Assembly (NCBI RefSeq): GCF_902167145.1
Contig: NC_050097.1
Location: 174,312,923 to 174,376,922, forward strand
Direction: 5' to 3'
Origin: Zea mays
Taxonomy: Eukaryota; Streptophyta; Magnoliopsida; Poales; Poaceae
Length of the DNA stretch: 64,000 nt
Shown here: piece by piece, positions 53,590 to 64,000 of the stretch
Numbering within the stretch: the first letter of the stretch is position 1
How the letters are laid out: each line of letters starts with the position of its first letter
Notes under the pieces: generated by a model
Seen by the model: the letters and a program-made list of their open reading frames with translations, nothing else
Told to the model about the DNA's origin: nothing
The model's database searches: none
Made by a program: the position numbers and the translations under genes

Positions 53590-54782
53590 TGAAAGACGCC
53601 TAAAGGGGGGTGAATAGGCGTAATCTGAAATTTACAACTTAAAACACAAACTACAAGTCGGGGTTAGCGTTAGAACTTAAATTGAGTCCGGGAGAGAGGG
53701 GAAAACAAATCAAGAGCGAATCAAGCGGATGAAAACACGATGATTTGTTTTACCGAGGTTCGGTTCTAAAGAACCTAGTCCCCGTTGAGGTGGTCATAAA
53801 TACCGGGTCTCTTTCAACCCTTTCCCTCTCTCAAACGACCACTTAGACCGAGTGAGCCTTTTCCTTAATCTCCCGGATCACTTAGACCCTGCAAGGACCA
53901 CTACACAGTTAGGTGTCTCTTGCTTCGATTACATATCACTTGAGAAAAGAAATGAGAAAGGAAGAAGGCAATCCAAGAGGCAAGAGCTCAAAAGAACACA
54001 AAATCTCTCTCTCCCAAGTCACTAAGTGTTTGAGATGAATTGGGGACTTGGAGAGGCTTTGATCTTTTCAATTGTGTCTAGGAGTGAATGCTAGAGCTCT
54101 TGTAATGAATGTGATACTCAGAAATCTTGGATGCTTGGAGTTGTGGTGGTTGGGGGTATTTATAGCCCACAACCACCAACAAGTTGTTGGGGATGACTGC
54201 TGTCGATGGGCGCACCGGACAGTCCGGTGCGCCACCAGACACTGTCCGGTGTGCCGCCACGTCACCCAACCGTTAGGGTTCTGGAGCAGTTGATCGTTGG
54301 AGGCTTTGTCCTCATGCGGCACCGGACAGTCCGGTGCCACACCGGACAGGTCCTGTTCACTGTCTGGTGCGCCTCTGACTTCTACTCTGACTTCTGACGC
54401 ACATTGTTCGCGTACTGTAGCGTTGTCAGGGACTCAGGGTGCCGTTGCAGTCGACCGTTGTGCTGGATAGCCGTTGCTCCGCTGGTGCACCGGACAGTCC
54501 GGTGAATTATAGCGGAGGGCGCCTGGAGAAACCCAAGAGTGGCTGGTTTGAGTTGTACTGTCCTGGCACACCGGACAATCCGGTGCGTCGTTCCTCAGCA
54601 CACTCTGGTTTCTTTTGCTCCTTTGTATTTGATCCCTAACTTGAATATTTATTGGTTTGTGTTGAACCTTTATGCACCTGTAGAACATATATTCTAGAGC
54701 AAACTGGTTAGTCCATATATTTGTGTTGGGCATTCAACCACCAAAATTAATTGTGGAAAAGGTTAACCCTATTTCCCTTTCA
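53590..54782 (-). repeat. 3' LTR of S3
   Basis: A 1193-bp LTR that on the minus strand starts TGAAAGGGAAATAGGG and ends in GGCGTCTTTCA. It is followed in + coordinates by a CTCTCCCTTTTTGG tract (the polypurine tract in reverse). It contains CACCGGACAGTCCGGTG palindromes near 54214 and 54325. Confidence 0.9.
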
Positions 54783-55617
54783 ATCTCTCCCTTTTTGGCG
54801 ATTGATGCCAACACAAACCAAAGCAAATATATAAAGTGCAGAAATGAACTAGTTTGCATAAGGTAAGTGCATAGGTTACTTAGAATTAAACCAATTGATA
54901 ATTTTACTAGATATGAATGAATTGCTTTCTTTTATTAACATTTTGGACCATATTTGCACCACATGTTTTTTTTCCAAATCCTTTTGGAAAATCTTTTCAA
55001 AGTCTTTTGCAAATAGTCAAAGGTATATGAATAAGATTGCAAGAAGCAATTTCAAGATTTTGAAATTTTCTCCCCCTGTTTCAAATGTTTTCCTTTGACT
55101 AATCAAAACTCCCACTGAATGAAATTCTCCTCTTAGTTTTCAAGAGGGTTTTGATGGATACTAATTTTGAAAATCTTCTTTTATATCAATTAGATACCTA
55201 ATTTGAAATATACCAATTTAAAAAAATTGAAACATAATTAAAATTAGGTGGTGGTGCGGTCCTTTTGCTTTGGGCTTAATATTTTCTCCCCCTTTGGCAT
55301 TAATCGCCAAAAACGGAGACTATGAGAGCCCTAGTTATATTTTCTCCCCTATTGATAAAAGAAATGTGAGCGAAAGTGTATACCAATCAGAGAGATGACG
55401 GAATACCAGCAAAGGGTAGATAATACCGATGGAGTTGAGTGGAAGCGATGTCTTTGCCGAATACTCCATTTCCCTTTCAATCTAAGACTTAATACAAAAG
55501 ATTCTTATTGAACCATATTAGTCTTAGCTTAGGCACATGAAGAATAAGAAATATGTATATGTGCCAAATGAAAGAGACATGATCAAAGGTATATAAAATA
55601 GCTATGTGTGCAATGTT
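54783..55617 (-). other. S3 internal non-coding region (3' side)
   Basis: This is the sequence between the pol stop and the 3' LTR. It is AT-rich, with repeated CTCCCCCTTTGGC-like polypurine-type tracts near 55285 as well as at the LTR. No envelope-like ORF is present, unlike S1. The equivalent region in S2 is 43918-44696. Confidence 0.6.
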
Positions 55618-58600
55618 TCAATCAAAATTCTGAGAATCAAGAATATTTAGCTCATTCCTAAGTTTGCTAAAGATTTTCTCATCTAAAGGCTTGGTAAAGA
55701 TATCGGCTAATTGTTCTTTGGTGCTAACATAAGCAATTTCGATATCCCCCCTTTGTTGGTGATCTCTCAAAAAGTGATACCGAATGTCTATGTGCTTAGT
55801 GCGGCTGTGTTCAACGGGATTATCTGCCATGCGAATTGCACTCTCATTATCACATAGGAGAGGGACTTTGCTCAATTTGTAGCCATAGTCCCTGAGGGTT
55901 TGCCTCATCCAAAGTAATTGCGCACAACAATGGCCTGCGGCAATATACTCGGTTTCGGTAGTGGAAAGAGCCACTGAGTTTTGTTTCTTTGAAGCCCAAG
56001 ACACCAGGGATCTCCCCAGAAACTGACAAGTCCCTGATGTGCTCTTTCTATCAATTTTACACCCTGTCCAATCGGCATCGGAATATCCTATTAAATCAAA
56101 AGTAGATCCCTTGGGGTACCATAGTTCAAACTTAGGAGTGTAAACTAAATATCTCATGATTCTTTTCACGGCCCTAAGGTGAACTTCCTTAGGATCGGCT
56201 TGGAACCTTGCACACTTGCATACGAAAAACATAATATCCAGTCAAGATGCACATAAATAGAGTAAAGATCCTATCATCGATCGGTATACCTTTTGATCTA
56301 CGGACTTACCTCCCGTGTCGAGGTCGAGATGCCCATTTGTTCCCATGGGTGTCTTGATGGGCTTGGCATCCTTCATTCCAAACTTGTTAAGTATGTCTTG
56401 AATGTACTTTGTTTGGCTGATGAAGATGCCGTCTTGGAGTTGCTTGACTTGAAATCCTGGGAAATACTTCAACTCCCCCATCATAGACATCTCGAATTTC
56501 TGAATCACGATCCTACTGAACTCTTCATAAGTAGATTTGTTAGTAGACCCAAATATGATATCATCAACATAAATTTGGCACAAACAAATCTTTTGCAATA
56601 GTTTTAATAAAGAGAGTAGGATCAGCTTTACCGACTTTGAAGCCATTAGTGATAAGGAAATCTCGCAGGCATTCATACCATGCTCTTGGGGCTTGCTTGA
56701 GCCCATAAAGCGCCTTTGAGAGTTTATAAACATGGTTAGGGTACTCACTATCTTCAAAGCTAGGAGGTTGCTCAACATAGACCTCTTCCTTGATTGGTCC
56801 ATTGAGGAAGGCACTTTTCATGTCCATTTGATAAAGCTTAAAGCCATGGTAAGTAGCATAGGCAAGTAATATACGAATTGACTCAAGCCTAGCTACGGGT
56901 GCATAAGTTTCATCAAAGTCCAATCCTTCGACTTGTGAATAACCTTTGGCCACAAGTCGGGCTTTGTTCCTTGTCACCACACCATGCTCATCTTGCTTGT
57001 TGCGGAATACCCATTTGGTACCTATAACATTTTGGTTAGGACGTGGAACTAAATGCCATACCTCATTCCTTGTGAAGTTGTTGAGCTCCTCTTGCATAGC
57101 CAGCACCCAATACAGATCTCTTAGTGCATCCTCTATCCTATATGGCTCAATAGAGGAAACAAAAGAGTAATGTTCACAAAAATGAGCAACTCGAGATCTA
57201 GTGGTTGCCCCCTTATGAATGTCACCGAGAATGGAGTTCACTGGGTGATCTCGTTGAATTGCTTGGTGGACTCTTGGGTGTGGCGGTCTTTGACCCTGTA
57301 TCTCTTGATCATCTTCCTTGTCTTCATCATTCTCATCTCCCCCTTGATCATTGTCCTCCTCTTGAGGTGCCTCATCTTCTTGATTTTCATCTTCATTGTC
57401 TTGAGCCTGATCCTCATCTTGGGTTGATGGAGATGCTTGTATGGAAGATGGTGGTTGATCTTGTGCTTGTGTAGGCCTTTCGTATTCCTTAGGACACACA
57501 TCCCCAATGGACATGTTCCTTAGCGCTACGCACAAAGCTTCTTCATCATCTAGCTCATCAAGATCAACTTGCTCCACTTGAGAGCCATTAGTATCATCAA
57601 ACACAATGTCACAAGAAACCTCAACTAATCTAGTGGATTTGTTGAAGACTCTATATGCCCTTGTGTTTGAGTCATAACTAAGTAAAAAGCCTTCTACAAC
57701 CTTAGGAGCAAATTTAGATTTTCTTCCTCTTTTAACAAGAATAAAACATTTGCTACCAAAGACTCTAAAATATGAAACATTGGGCTTTTTACCAGTGAGG
57801 AGTTCGTATGATGTCTTCTTGAGGATTTGGTGAAGGTAGAGCCGGTTGATGGAGTAGCAGGCGGTGTTAATCGCCTCAGCCCAAAACCGGTCCGGAGTCT
57901 TGTACTCATCAAGCATGGTCCTCGCCATGTCCAGTAGAGTTCTATTCTTCCTCTCCACTACACCATTTTGTTGAGGTGTGTAGGGAGAAGAAAACTCATG
58001 CTTGATGCCCTCATCCTCAAGAAATCCTTCTATTTGTGAGTTCTTGAACTCCGTCCCGTTGTCGCTTCTTATCTTTTTGATTCTCAACCCGAACTCATTT
58101 TGAGCCTGTCTCAAGAATCCCTTCAAAGTCTCTTGGGTTTGTGATTTTTCCTGCAAAAAGAATACCCAAGTGAAGCGAGAATAGTCATCCACAATTACTA
58201 GACAGTACTTACTCCTGCCGATGCTTATGTAAGCTATCGGGCCGAATAGATCCATGTGGAGTAGTTCCAGTGGCCTGTCCGTTGTCATTATGTTCTTATG
58301 TGGATGATGGGTGCCAACTTGCTTTCCTGCTTGACATGCGCTACAAACCCTGTCTTTCTCAAAATGAACATTTGTTAGTCCTGAAATGTGCTCTCCCTTT
58401 AGAAGCTTGTGAAGATTCTTCATCCCAACATGGGCTAGTCGGCGATGCCAGAGCCAACCCATATTAGTCTTAGCAATTACGCAAGTATTGAGTTCAGCTT
58501 TGTTACAATCAACTAAGTATAGCTGACCCTCTAATACTCCCTTAAATGCTACTGAATCATCAATTCTTCTAAAGACAGTAACACCTACATCTGTAAATAG

Positions 58601-58873
58601 ACAGTTGTAGCCCATTTTGCATAATTGAGATACAGAAAGCAAGTTATAATCTAAAGAATCTACAAGAAAAACATTGGAAATAGAATGGTCAGGTGATATA
58701 GCAATTTTACCAAGTCCTTTGACCAAACCTTGATTTCCATCCCCGAATGTGATAGCTCTTTGGGGATCTTCGTTTTTCTCGTAGGAGGAGAACATTCTTT
58801 TCACCCCTATCATGTGGTTCATGTATCCGCTATCAATTATCCAACTTGAGCCCCCGGATGCATAAACCTGCAA
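55618..58873 (-). pseudogene. Sirevirus S3 pol (broken)
   Basis: Protease, integrase and most of RT are open from 58873 to 56564, with the same motifs as S2 pol. A two-base deletion near 56580-56590, at the RT active-site block, shifts the frame into 56242-56814. An in-frame stop at about 56239-56241 then precedes the RNase H frame (55618-56232: [20 protein letters not shown]). The acidic linker (about 57230-57480) is longer and richer in Glu/Asp than in S2. Confidence 0.9.
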
Positions 58874-58879
58874 AACAAT

Positions 58880-61452
58880 TTAGGCCTTGTTCTTAGGTAC
58901 CCAAACAGTCTTGGGTCCTTTCACGTTAGAAACAAGCACCTTGGGTACCCAAACACAAGTCTTTGACCCCTTGTGTTTGCCCCCAACATATTTGGCAACT
59001 ATTTTTCCTGATTTGTTAGTGAGCACATAAGAAGCATCCAAAGTTTTAAATGAAATATTATGATCATTTGATGTAGTAGGAGTTTTTCTTTTATGCAATT
59101 TAACATGAGTTGATTGTCTAGAGCTACAAGCCTCATTCTTATACATAAAAGCATGATGTGAAACAATATGAGGTTTCCTAGCATGAATTCTCCTAATTTT
59201 GTGCTTAGGATAATTAGCAGGATATAAAATATAGCCCTCATTATCCTGAACCATGGGAGCTTTGCCCTTAACAAAGTTAGACAATTTCTTAGGGGCATTA
59301 AGTTTGACATTGCTTCCCTGTTGGAAACCAATGCCATCCTTAATACCAGGGCGTCTCCCACTATAGAGCATGCTTCTAGCAAATTTAAATTTTTCATTTT
59401 TAATCTCATGCTCATTAATTTTAGCAGTTAGTTGAGCTATATGATCATTTTGTTGTTTAATTAAAGCAAGATGATCATTTATAGCATCAACATTAATATC
59501 TCTACATCTAGTGCAAATGGAAACATGATCAACAGTAGATGTAGAGGGTTTGCAAACATTCAATTCTTCTATCTTAGCATGTAGTGTGGCATTCTCATTT
59601 CTAAGATAGGAAATATAATTTTTGCAAACATTCAATTCATCAATCTTAGCAATTAGACTAGCATTTTCATTTCTAAGATTGGAAATTGAATCATTACAAA
59701 CATTTAACTTTTCAACCTTAGTAATTAAACTAGCATTCTCAGTTCTAAGGTCTGAAATAGACTCATGGCAAATGCTAAGCTCTTTGGTTAGGTTTTCACA
59801 TTTCTCTACTTTCTGAGTATAGGCATTCTTCAACTTAACATGCCTTTTATTTTCCTTAATAAGGAATTCCTCTTGGCTATCCAAAAGTTCATCCTTCTCA
59901 TGAATAGCTCCTATCAATTAATTTAATTTTTATTTTAGTTGCATGTTAAGGTTGGCAAAAAGAGTAAGCAAATCATTTTCGTCTTCACTGAAACTACCCT
60001 CATCACTAGATGCAGTATACTTGAGGTTGGTTCTAGATTGCACCTTCTTCTTTTTGCCGTCCTTTGCCATGAAGCACTTGTGGCCGATGTTGGGGAAGAG
60101 GAGTCCCTTGTTGATGACGATGTTGGCGGCATCCTCGTCGGAGGATGAGTCAATGGAGCTCTCATCGGAGTCCCATTCTCGACACACGTGGGCATCGCCG
60201 CCCTTCTTCTTGTAGTATCTCTTCTTCTCCTTCTTCTTTCCCCTCTTGTCATCGCCCCTGTCACTATCACTAGACATTGGACATTTGGCAATAAAATGAC
60301 CGGGCTTACCACACTTGTAGCACACCCTCTTGGAGCGGGGTTTGTAATCCTTCCCCCTCCTTTGCTTGAGGATTTGATGGAAGCTCTTGATGATGAGCAC
60401 CATCTCCTCATTGTCGAGCTTGGAGGCGTCGATGGGGAGCCTACTTGATGTAGACTGTTCTTTCTTTTCTTTCGTCGCCTTAAATGCGTTGGGTTGCACC
60501 TCGGGTGTGGAGGTGCCACCTTGCTCCAAGTTGACGATGTGTTTGGAGTCTTTGATCATTAGCTCAAAGCTCACAAACTTTTCTACCACTTCCTCGGGAG
60601 ACATTAATTTGTATCTAGGATCCCCACGAATTAATTGAACTTGAGTAGGGTTACGAAAAACAAGGGATCTTAGAATAACCTTGACCATTTCATGGTCATA
60701 CCATTTTGTGCTCCCGAGGTTGCGCACTTGGTTGATCAAGGTCTTGAGCCGGTTGTACATTGCTTGTGGCTCCTCTCCTTGGTTGAGGATGAAACGACCG
60801 AGCTCCCCCTCGATCGTCTCCCGCTTGGTGATCTTGTCACCTCATCTCCTTTGTGTGCGGTCTTTAGGATGTCCCAAATCACCTTGGCACTTTTTAACCC
60901 TTGCACCTTATTATACTCCTCTCGACACAAGGAGGCGAGGAGCATAGTAGTTGCTTGGGATTTAAAGTGCCATATTTGGGCGACCTCGTCCGAGTCGTAG
61001 CCCTCGTCTCCCACCGTAGGTACCTGCGCTCCAAATTCAACAATTTACCAAATGTTTGCATGGAGCGAGGTTAGGTGATGCCTCATTTTATCACTCCACA
61101 TACAATAATCCTCACCATTAAAATATGGCGGTTTGCCTAATGGAACGGAGAGTAGAGGTGCGCGCTTAGAAATACGGGGATAATGAAGTGGCCTCTTACT
61201 ATACTTCTTGCGCTCATGGCACTTAGAAGTGACGGGCGCCGCGTCGGAGCCGGATGTGGAGGGCGATGAAGAGTCGGTCTCGTAGTAGACCACTTTCTTC
61301 ATCTTCTTCTTGTCGCCACTCCGATGCGATTTGACGCGGGGAGGGGATCCCTCTTTGGCTTTAGTGCCGGACTCCCTTGATGGAGCCTTCCCGTGGCTTG
61401 TGGCCTTCTCGCCGATTTCCATCTCCCTCTTAGCGGATCCTCCCGACATCAC
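58880..61452 (-). pseudogene. Sirevirus S3 gag (broken)
   Basis: Four frames together cover a gag: 61045-61452 (N-terminus), 60736-61014, 59930-60760 (core and CCHC knuckle CYKCGKPGHFIAKC) and 58880-59917 (coiled coil and C-terminus). Stops lie near 61015-61044 and 59918-59929, with a frameshift near 60740-60840. The coiled-coil part contains three degenerate repeats of an ENASL/LNVC unit (about 59540-59760). Confidence 0.88.
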
Positions 61453-61483
61453 TTCGAGTTATTAGACTCTAATGAAGCACCGG

Positions 61484-61495
61484 GCTCTGATACCA
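61484..61495 (-). other. Primer-binding site of S3
   Basis: TGGTATCAGAGC on the minus strand, two bases after the 5' LTR, is identical to that of S2. Confidence 0.85.
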
Positions 61496-61497
61496 AT

Positions 61498-62702
61498 TGA
61501 AAGTCGCCTAGAGGGGGGGTGAATAGGCGTAATCTGAAATTTACAACTTAAAACACAAACTACAAGCCGGGGCTAGCGTTAGGACTTAAATTGAGTCCGG
61601 GAGAGAGGGGGAAAACAAATCAAGAGCGAATGAAGCAGATGAACACGATGATTTGTTTTACCGAGGTTTGGTTCTAAAGAACCTAGTCCCTGTTGAGGTG
61701 GTCACAAAGACCGGGTATCTTTCAACCCTTTCCTTCTCTCAAACGATAACTTAGACCGAGTGAGCCTTTTCCTTAATCTCCCGGGTCACTTAGACCCCGC
61801 AAGGACCTCCACACACTTAGGTGTCTCTTGCTTCGATTACAAATCACTTGAGAAAAGAAATGAGAAAGGAAGAAGGCAATCCAAGAGGCAAGAGCTCAAA
61901 AGAACACAAAATCTCTCTCTCCCAAGTCACTAAGTGTTTGAGATGAATTGGGGACTTGGAGAGGCTTTGATCTTTTCAATTGTGTCTAGGAGTGAATGCT
62001 AGAGCTCTTGTAATGAATGTGATACTCAGAAATCTTGGATGCTTGGGGTTGTGGTGGTTGGGGGGTATTATAGACCTCAACCACCAACAAGCCGTTGGGG
62101 ATGACTGCTGTCGATGGGTGCACCGGACAGTCCGGTGTGCCGCCATGTCACCCAACTGTTAGGGTTCTGGAGAAGTTAACCGTTGGAGTCTTTGTCCTCA
62201 TGCGGCACCGGACAGTCTGGTGCCACACTAGGTAGGTCCTGTTCACTGTCTGGTGCGCCTCTGACTTCTGCTCTGACTTCTGATGTGCACTGTTCGCGTA
62301 CTGTAGCGTTGTGAGGGTGCCGTTGCAGTCGACTGTTGTGCTGGATAGTCGTTGCTCCGCTGGTGCACCGGACAGTCCGGTGGCACACCGGACAGTCCGG
62401 TGAATTATAGCGGAGGGCGTCTGGAGAAACCCGAGAGTGGCTGGTTTGAGCTGTACGGTCCTAGCACACCGGACACTGTCCGGTGGTGCACCGGACAGTC
62501 CGGTGCGCCGTTCCTCAGCACACTCTGGTTTCTTTTGCTCCTTTGTATTTGATCCCTAACTTGAATATAAATTGGTTTGTGTTGAACCTTTATTCACCTG
62601 TAGAACATATATTCTAGAGCAAACTGGTTAGTCCATATATTTGTGTTGGACATTCAACCACCAAAATTAATTGTGGAAAAGGTTAACCCTGTTTCCCTTT
62701 CA
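61498..62702 (-). repeat. 5' LTR of S3
   Basis: A 1205-bp partner of 53590-54782 with numerous substitutions and indels. It keeps extra CACCGGACAGTCCGGTG copies near 62385 and 62475 that are reduced in the other LTR. Confidence 0.9.
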
Positions 62703-63162
62703 CCGGCCCCTGGTATACTGGCTATCCTAACCGTCTCGGATCAATATTGTAGCAGGAGACAACCTTGTGTATCGCTTAAGGTCGTTGTATAGCAGCGCAC
62801 CCTCAGGACCCTTACTTCTGTTGTATTCAATCCATCTAATCATGCATCTAAGTCTTGCCGAACCCAGTTTCGGGACTAGCCCTTGAATCAGTACGAGGTT
62901 TGGACTTCTAGGTACCCGGTCTAGAAGGTACTAAGTTAGCTATTCTAGGGCGGTGGAAGGTGTAGGCTTATGGTACAAGACCAGGCTAAGCGGCTACCTA
63001 GCTCTGGATCACCTTGGAGAACATAGACTTTTCTCTTAGACCAAGTTCCTAGTAATCAAGTCCTCATTCATCATCAAGTCAGGTCCAAAACCAGGTGTAA
63101 GGCTAGATACATAATTTTGACTTCATGATTACAACAGAAGTTTGGACCCACCGAAAGGATAG
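62703..63162. other. Unclassified spacer between S3 and next LTR
   Basis: It begins with the S3 target duplication and continues the sequence left at 53589. No ORF with a recognisable domain and no RNA gene were found. Confidence 0.35.
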
Positions 63163-63832
63163 TGTTGGGGGCCTTCGTCTTCCGAAGGTCCTCAAAAACA
63201 TGATTTAACAATGTTTTCCAAGTGTAATATATGTACAGGTACCTTCGGACTCGGGTTAAAACTGTACACAATATGAAAAGCATGGTCGAGACGAAGGTTG
63301 ATGCAGCTCCGAAGCTACGCGCAAGGGAGCCTCGGCTCAGCGGCAGAAAAAGGAACTGACTTAAAGGGGAAAAGGCTATCTAGTCCTCGTTGGATTGTCC
63401 TTAAGTCAATAGTAAACATAAAGGGCATGAATGTAATTTTACACAGGCTACGCCCTGTGCCTATAAATAGATGAATAGTACCCCCGTACTGTTCACGCTG
63501 GCTTGTATTCACTCGTGCGTCACACTTGGACTTTTGCCTTCTGTCAAGCCAAAGGTACAAATGTAATTTAATATTGTTCTTATTCATCCATGATGATATA
63601 ATAAAGATATATTAATGATGTCATATGATTATTCATGTTATTTCCCATGTTTCATATGCTTCTTCTTTCATTAACGTATACTGTGATGATGAAGGTACGT
63701 CCTTCATGACCTTCGTCTGAAGATCGTTATATCCTAAGGGAGATAATGCTTCGGAGGACGAAGGGCATTAACCTTTAACATTTTGTGTTGCCTTGTTCTT
63801 AACTCATAGCATTTGAGAACAAGTCCCCAACA
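63163..63832 (+). repeat. 5' LTR of an LTR retrotransposon (probably Gypsy)
   Basis: A 670-bp LTR with inverted ends TGTTGGGGGCC and GTCCCCAACA, and a TATA box (CCTATAAATAG) near 63460. CCTTCG/CGAAGG motifs are repeated. It is followed directly by TTGCGCGCCCACC, which resembles a gypsy-type primer-binding site. The element runs off the right edge. Confidence 0.7.
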
Positions 63833-64000
63833 TTGCGCGCCCACCTTCTGGTGTACTCACTTCCACAATCTTCGGTAAAGCATCAACCTTCGTCATGCCG
63901 GTGAAGAAGATAACAGCGCCAGGGGCTGCACTGTAGCCACTGGACACAAACCAAGAGACTCTCTCTCTCCGAGAGGCCAGAAGCCAAAAGAGAAAGGCCA
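63833..64000 (+). mobile_element. Start of internal region of the right-edge LTR element
   Basis: The sequence runs from the primer-binding site to the window end. An ATG at 63895 opens a frame that meets a stop after 13 codons, so either this is not the gag start or the copy is decayed. Confidence 0.5.

Larger units (their letters stand above)
53590..62702 (-). mobile_element. Full-length Sirevirus S3 (Ty1/copia), older
   Basis: A 9113-bp element with a perfect target duplication CCGGC (53585-53589 and 62703-62707). The 3' LTR is 53590-54782, broken pol is 55618-58873, broken gag is 58880-61452, the primer-binding site is 61484-61495, and the 5' LTR is 61498-62702. LTR copies differ at many more sites than those of S2, so it is older. 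It shares the S2 palindrome class (CACCGGACAGTCCGGTG). Confidence 0.92.

Noticed and set aside
63895..63936. ATG after the primer-binding site as gag start of the right-edge element
   Set aside because: The frame stops after 13 codons and the window ends soon after, so no coding call is justified.

Overview
The window looks like a piece of a large, repeat-rich grass nuclear genome, almost certainly Zea (maize or a close relative). The evidence is nested LTR retrotransposons dominated by Sireviruses (Ty1/copia), tRNA-derived SINEs, Tourist/Stowaway/hAT-type MITEs, many 5'-truncated LINEs, and one host gene with typical GT-AG plant introns.

Host gene (8993-39559, minus strand): one protein-coding gene can be rebuilt completely. 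It encodes a glycoside hydrolase family 31 alpha-glucosidase resembling plant heteroglycan glucosidase 1 (HGL1). I placed 22 exons. Every junction is GT-AG, codon phase is kept throughout, and they join to about 983 codons plus a stop. The coding sequence is under 3 kb but spans 30.6 kb because several introns are filled with transposons. Introns 5, 6 and 11 are 5.6, 8.0 and 5.7 kb long. No exon is broken.

Intronic insertions: intron 6 holds a Copia element (21054-28202, target duplication AAAAG) in the gene's orientation. It carries a segment resembling the spliceosomal SmB domain just upstream of its protease/integrase remnants, and a separate insertion of about 4.7 kb interrupts its integrase. 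Intron 11 holds a nest of Copia, Copia, LINE and solo LTR, plus two SINEs. Intron 5 holds LINE ORF1/endonuclease remnants. Intron 1 holds a hAT-type MITE with a perfect 8-bp target duplication.

Left flank (1-8.9 kb): the 3' part of a decayed Sirevirus on the plus strand (integrase, RT, RNase H, an envelope-like ORF and the 3' LTR), then degraded Gypsy gag-like sequence downstream of the gene's 3' end.

Right flank (39.9-64 kb): a Tourist-like MITE about 350 bp upstream of the start codon, a PIF/Tourist-like element carrying an inserted LTR, and then a stack of retrotransposons. Two full-length minus-strand Sireviruses have perfect 5-bp target duplications. The one at 42621-51594 (CTGCC) has long open gag and pol frames and LTRs about 0.7% different. 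The one at 53590-62702 (CCGGC) is clearly older and has broken frames. A plus-strand Sirevirus solo LTR lies between them, and the 5' end of another LTR element begins at 63163.

I see no prokaryotic features, CRISPR array, or functional tRNA/rRNA gene. All calls come from reading the sequence; family names are from recognised motifs and no database was searched.
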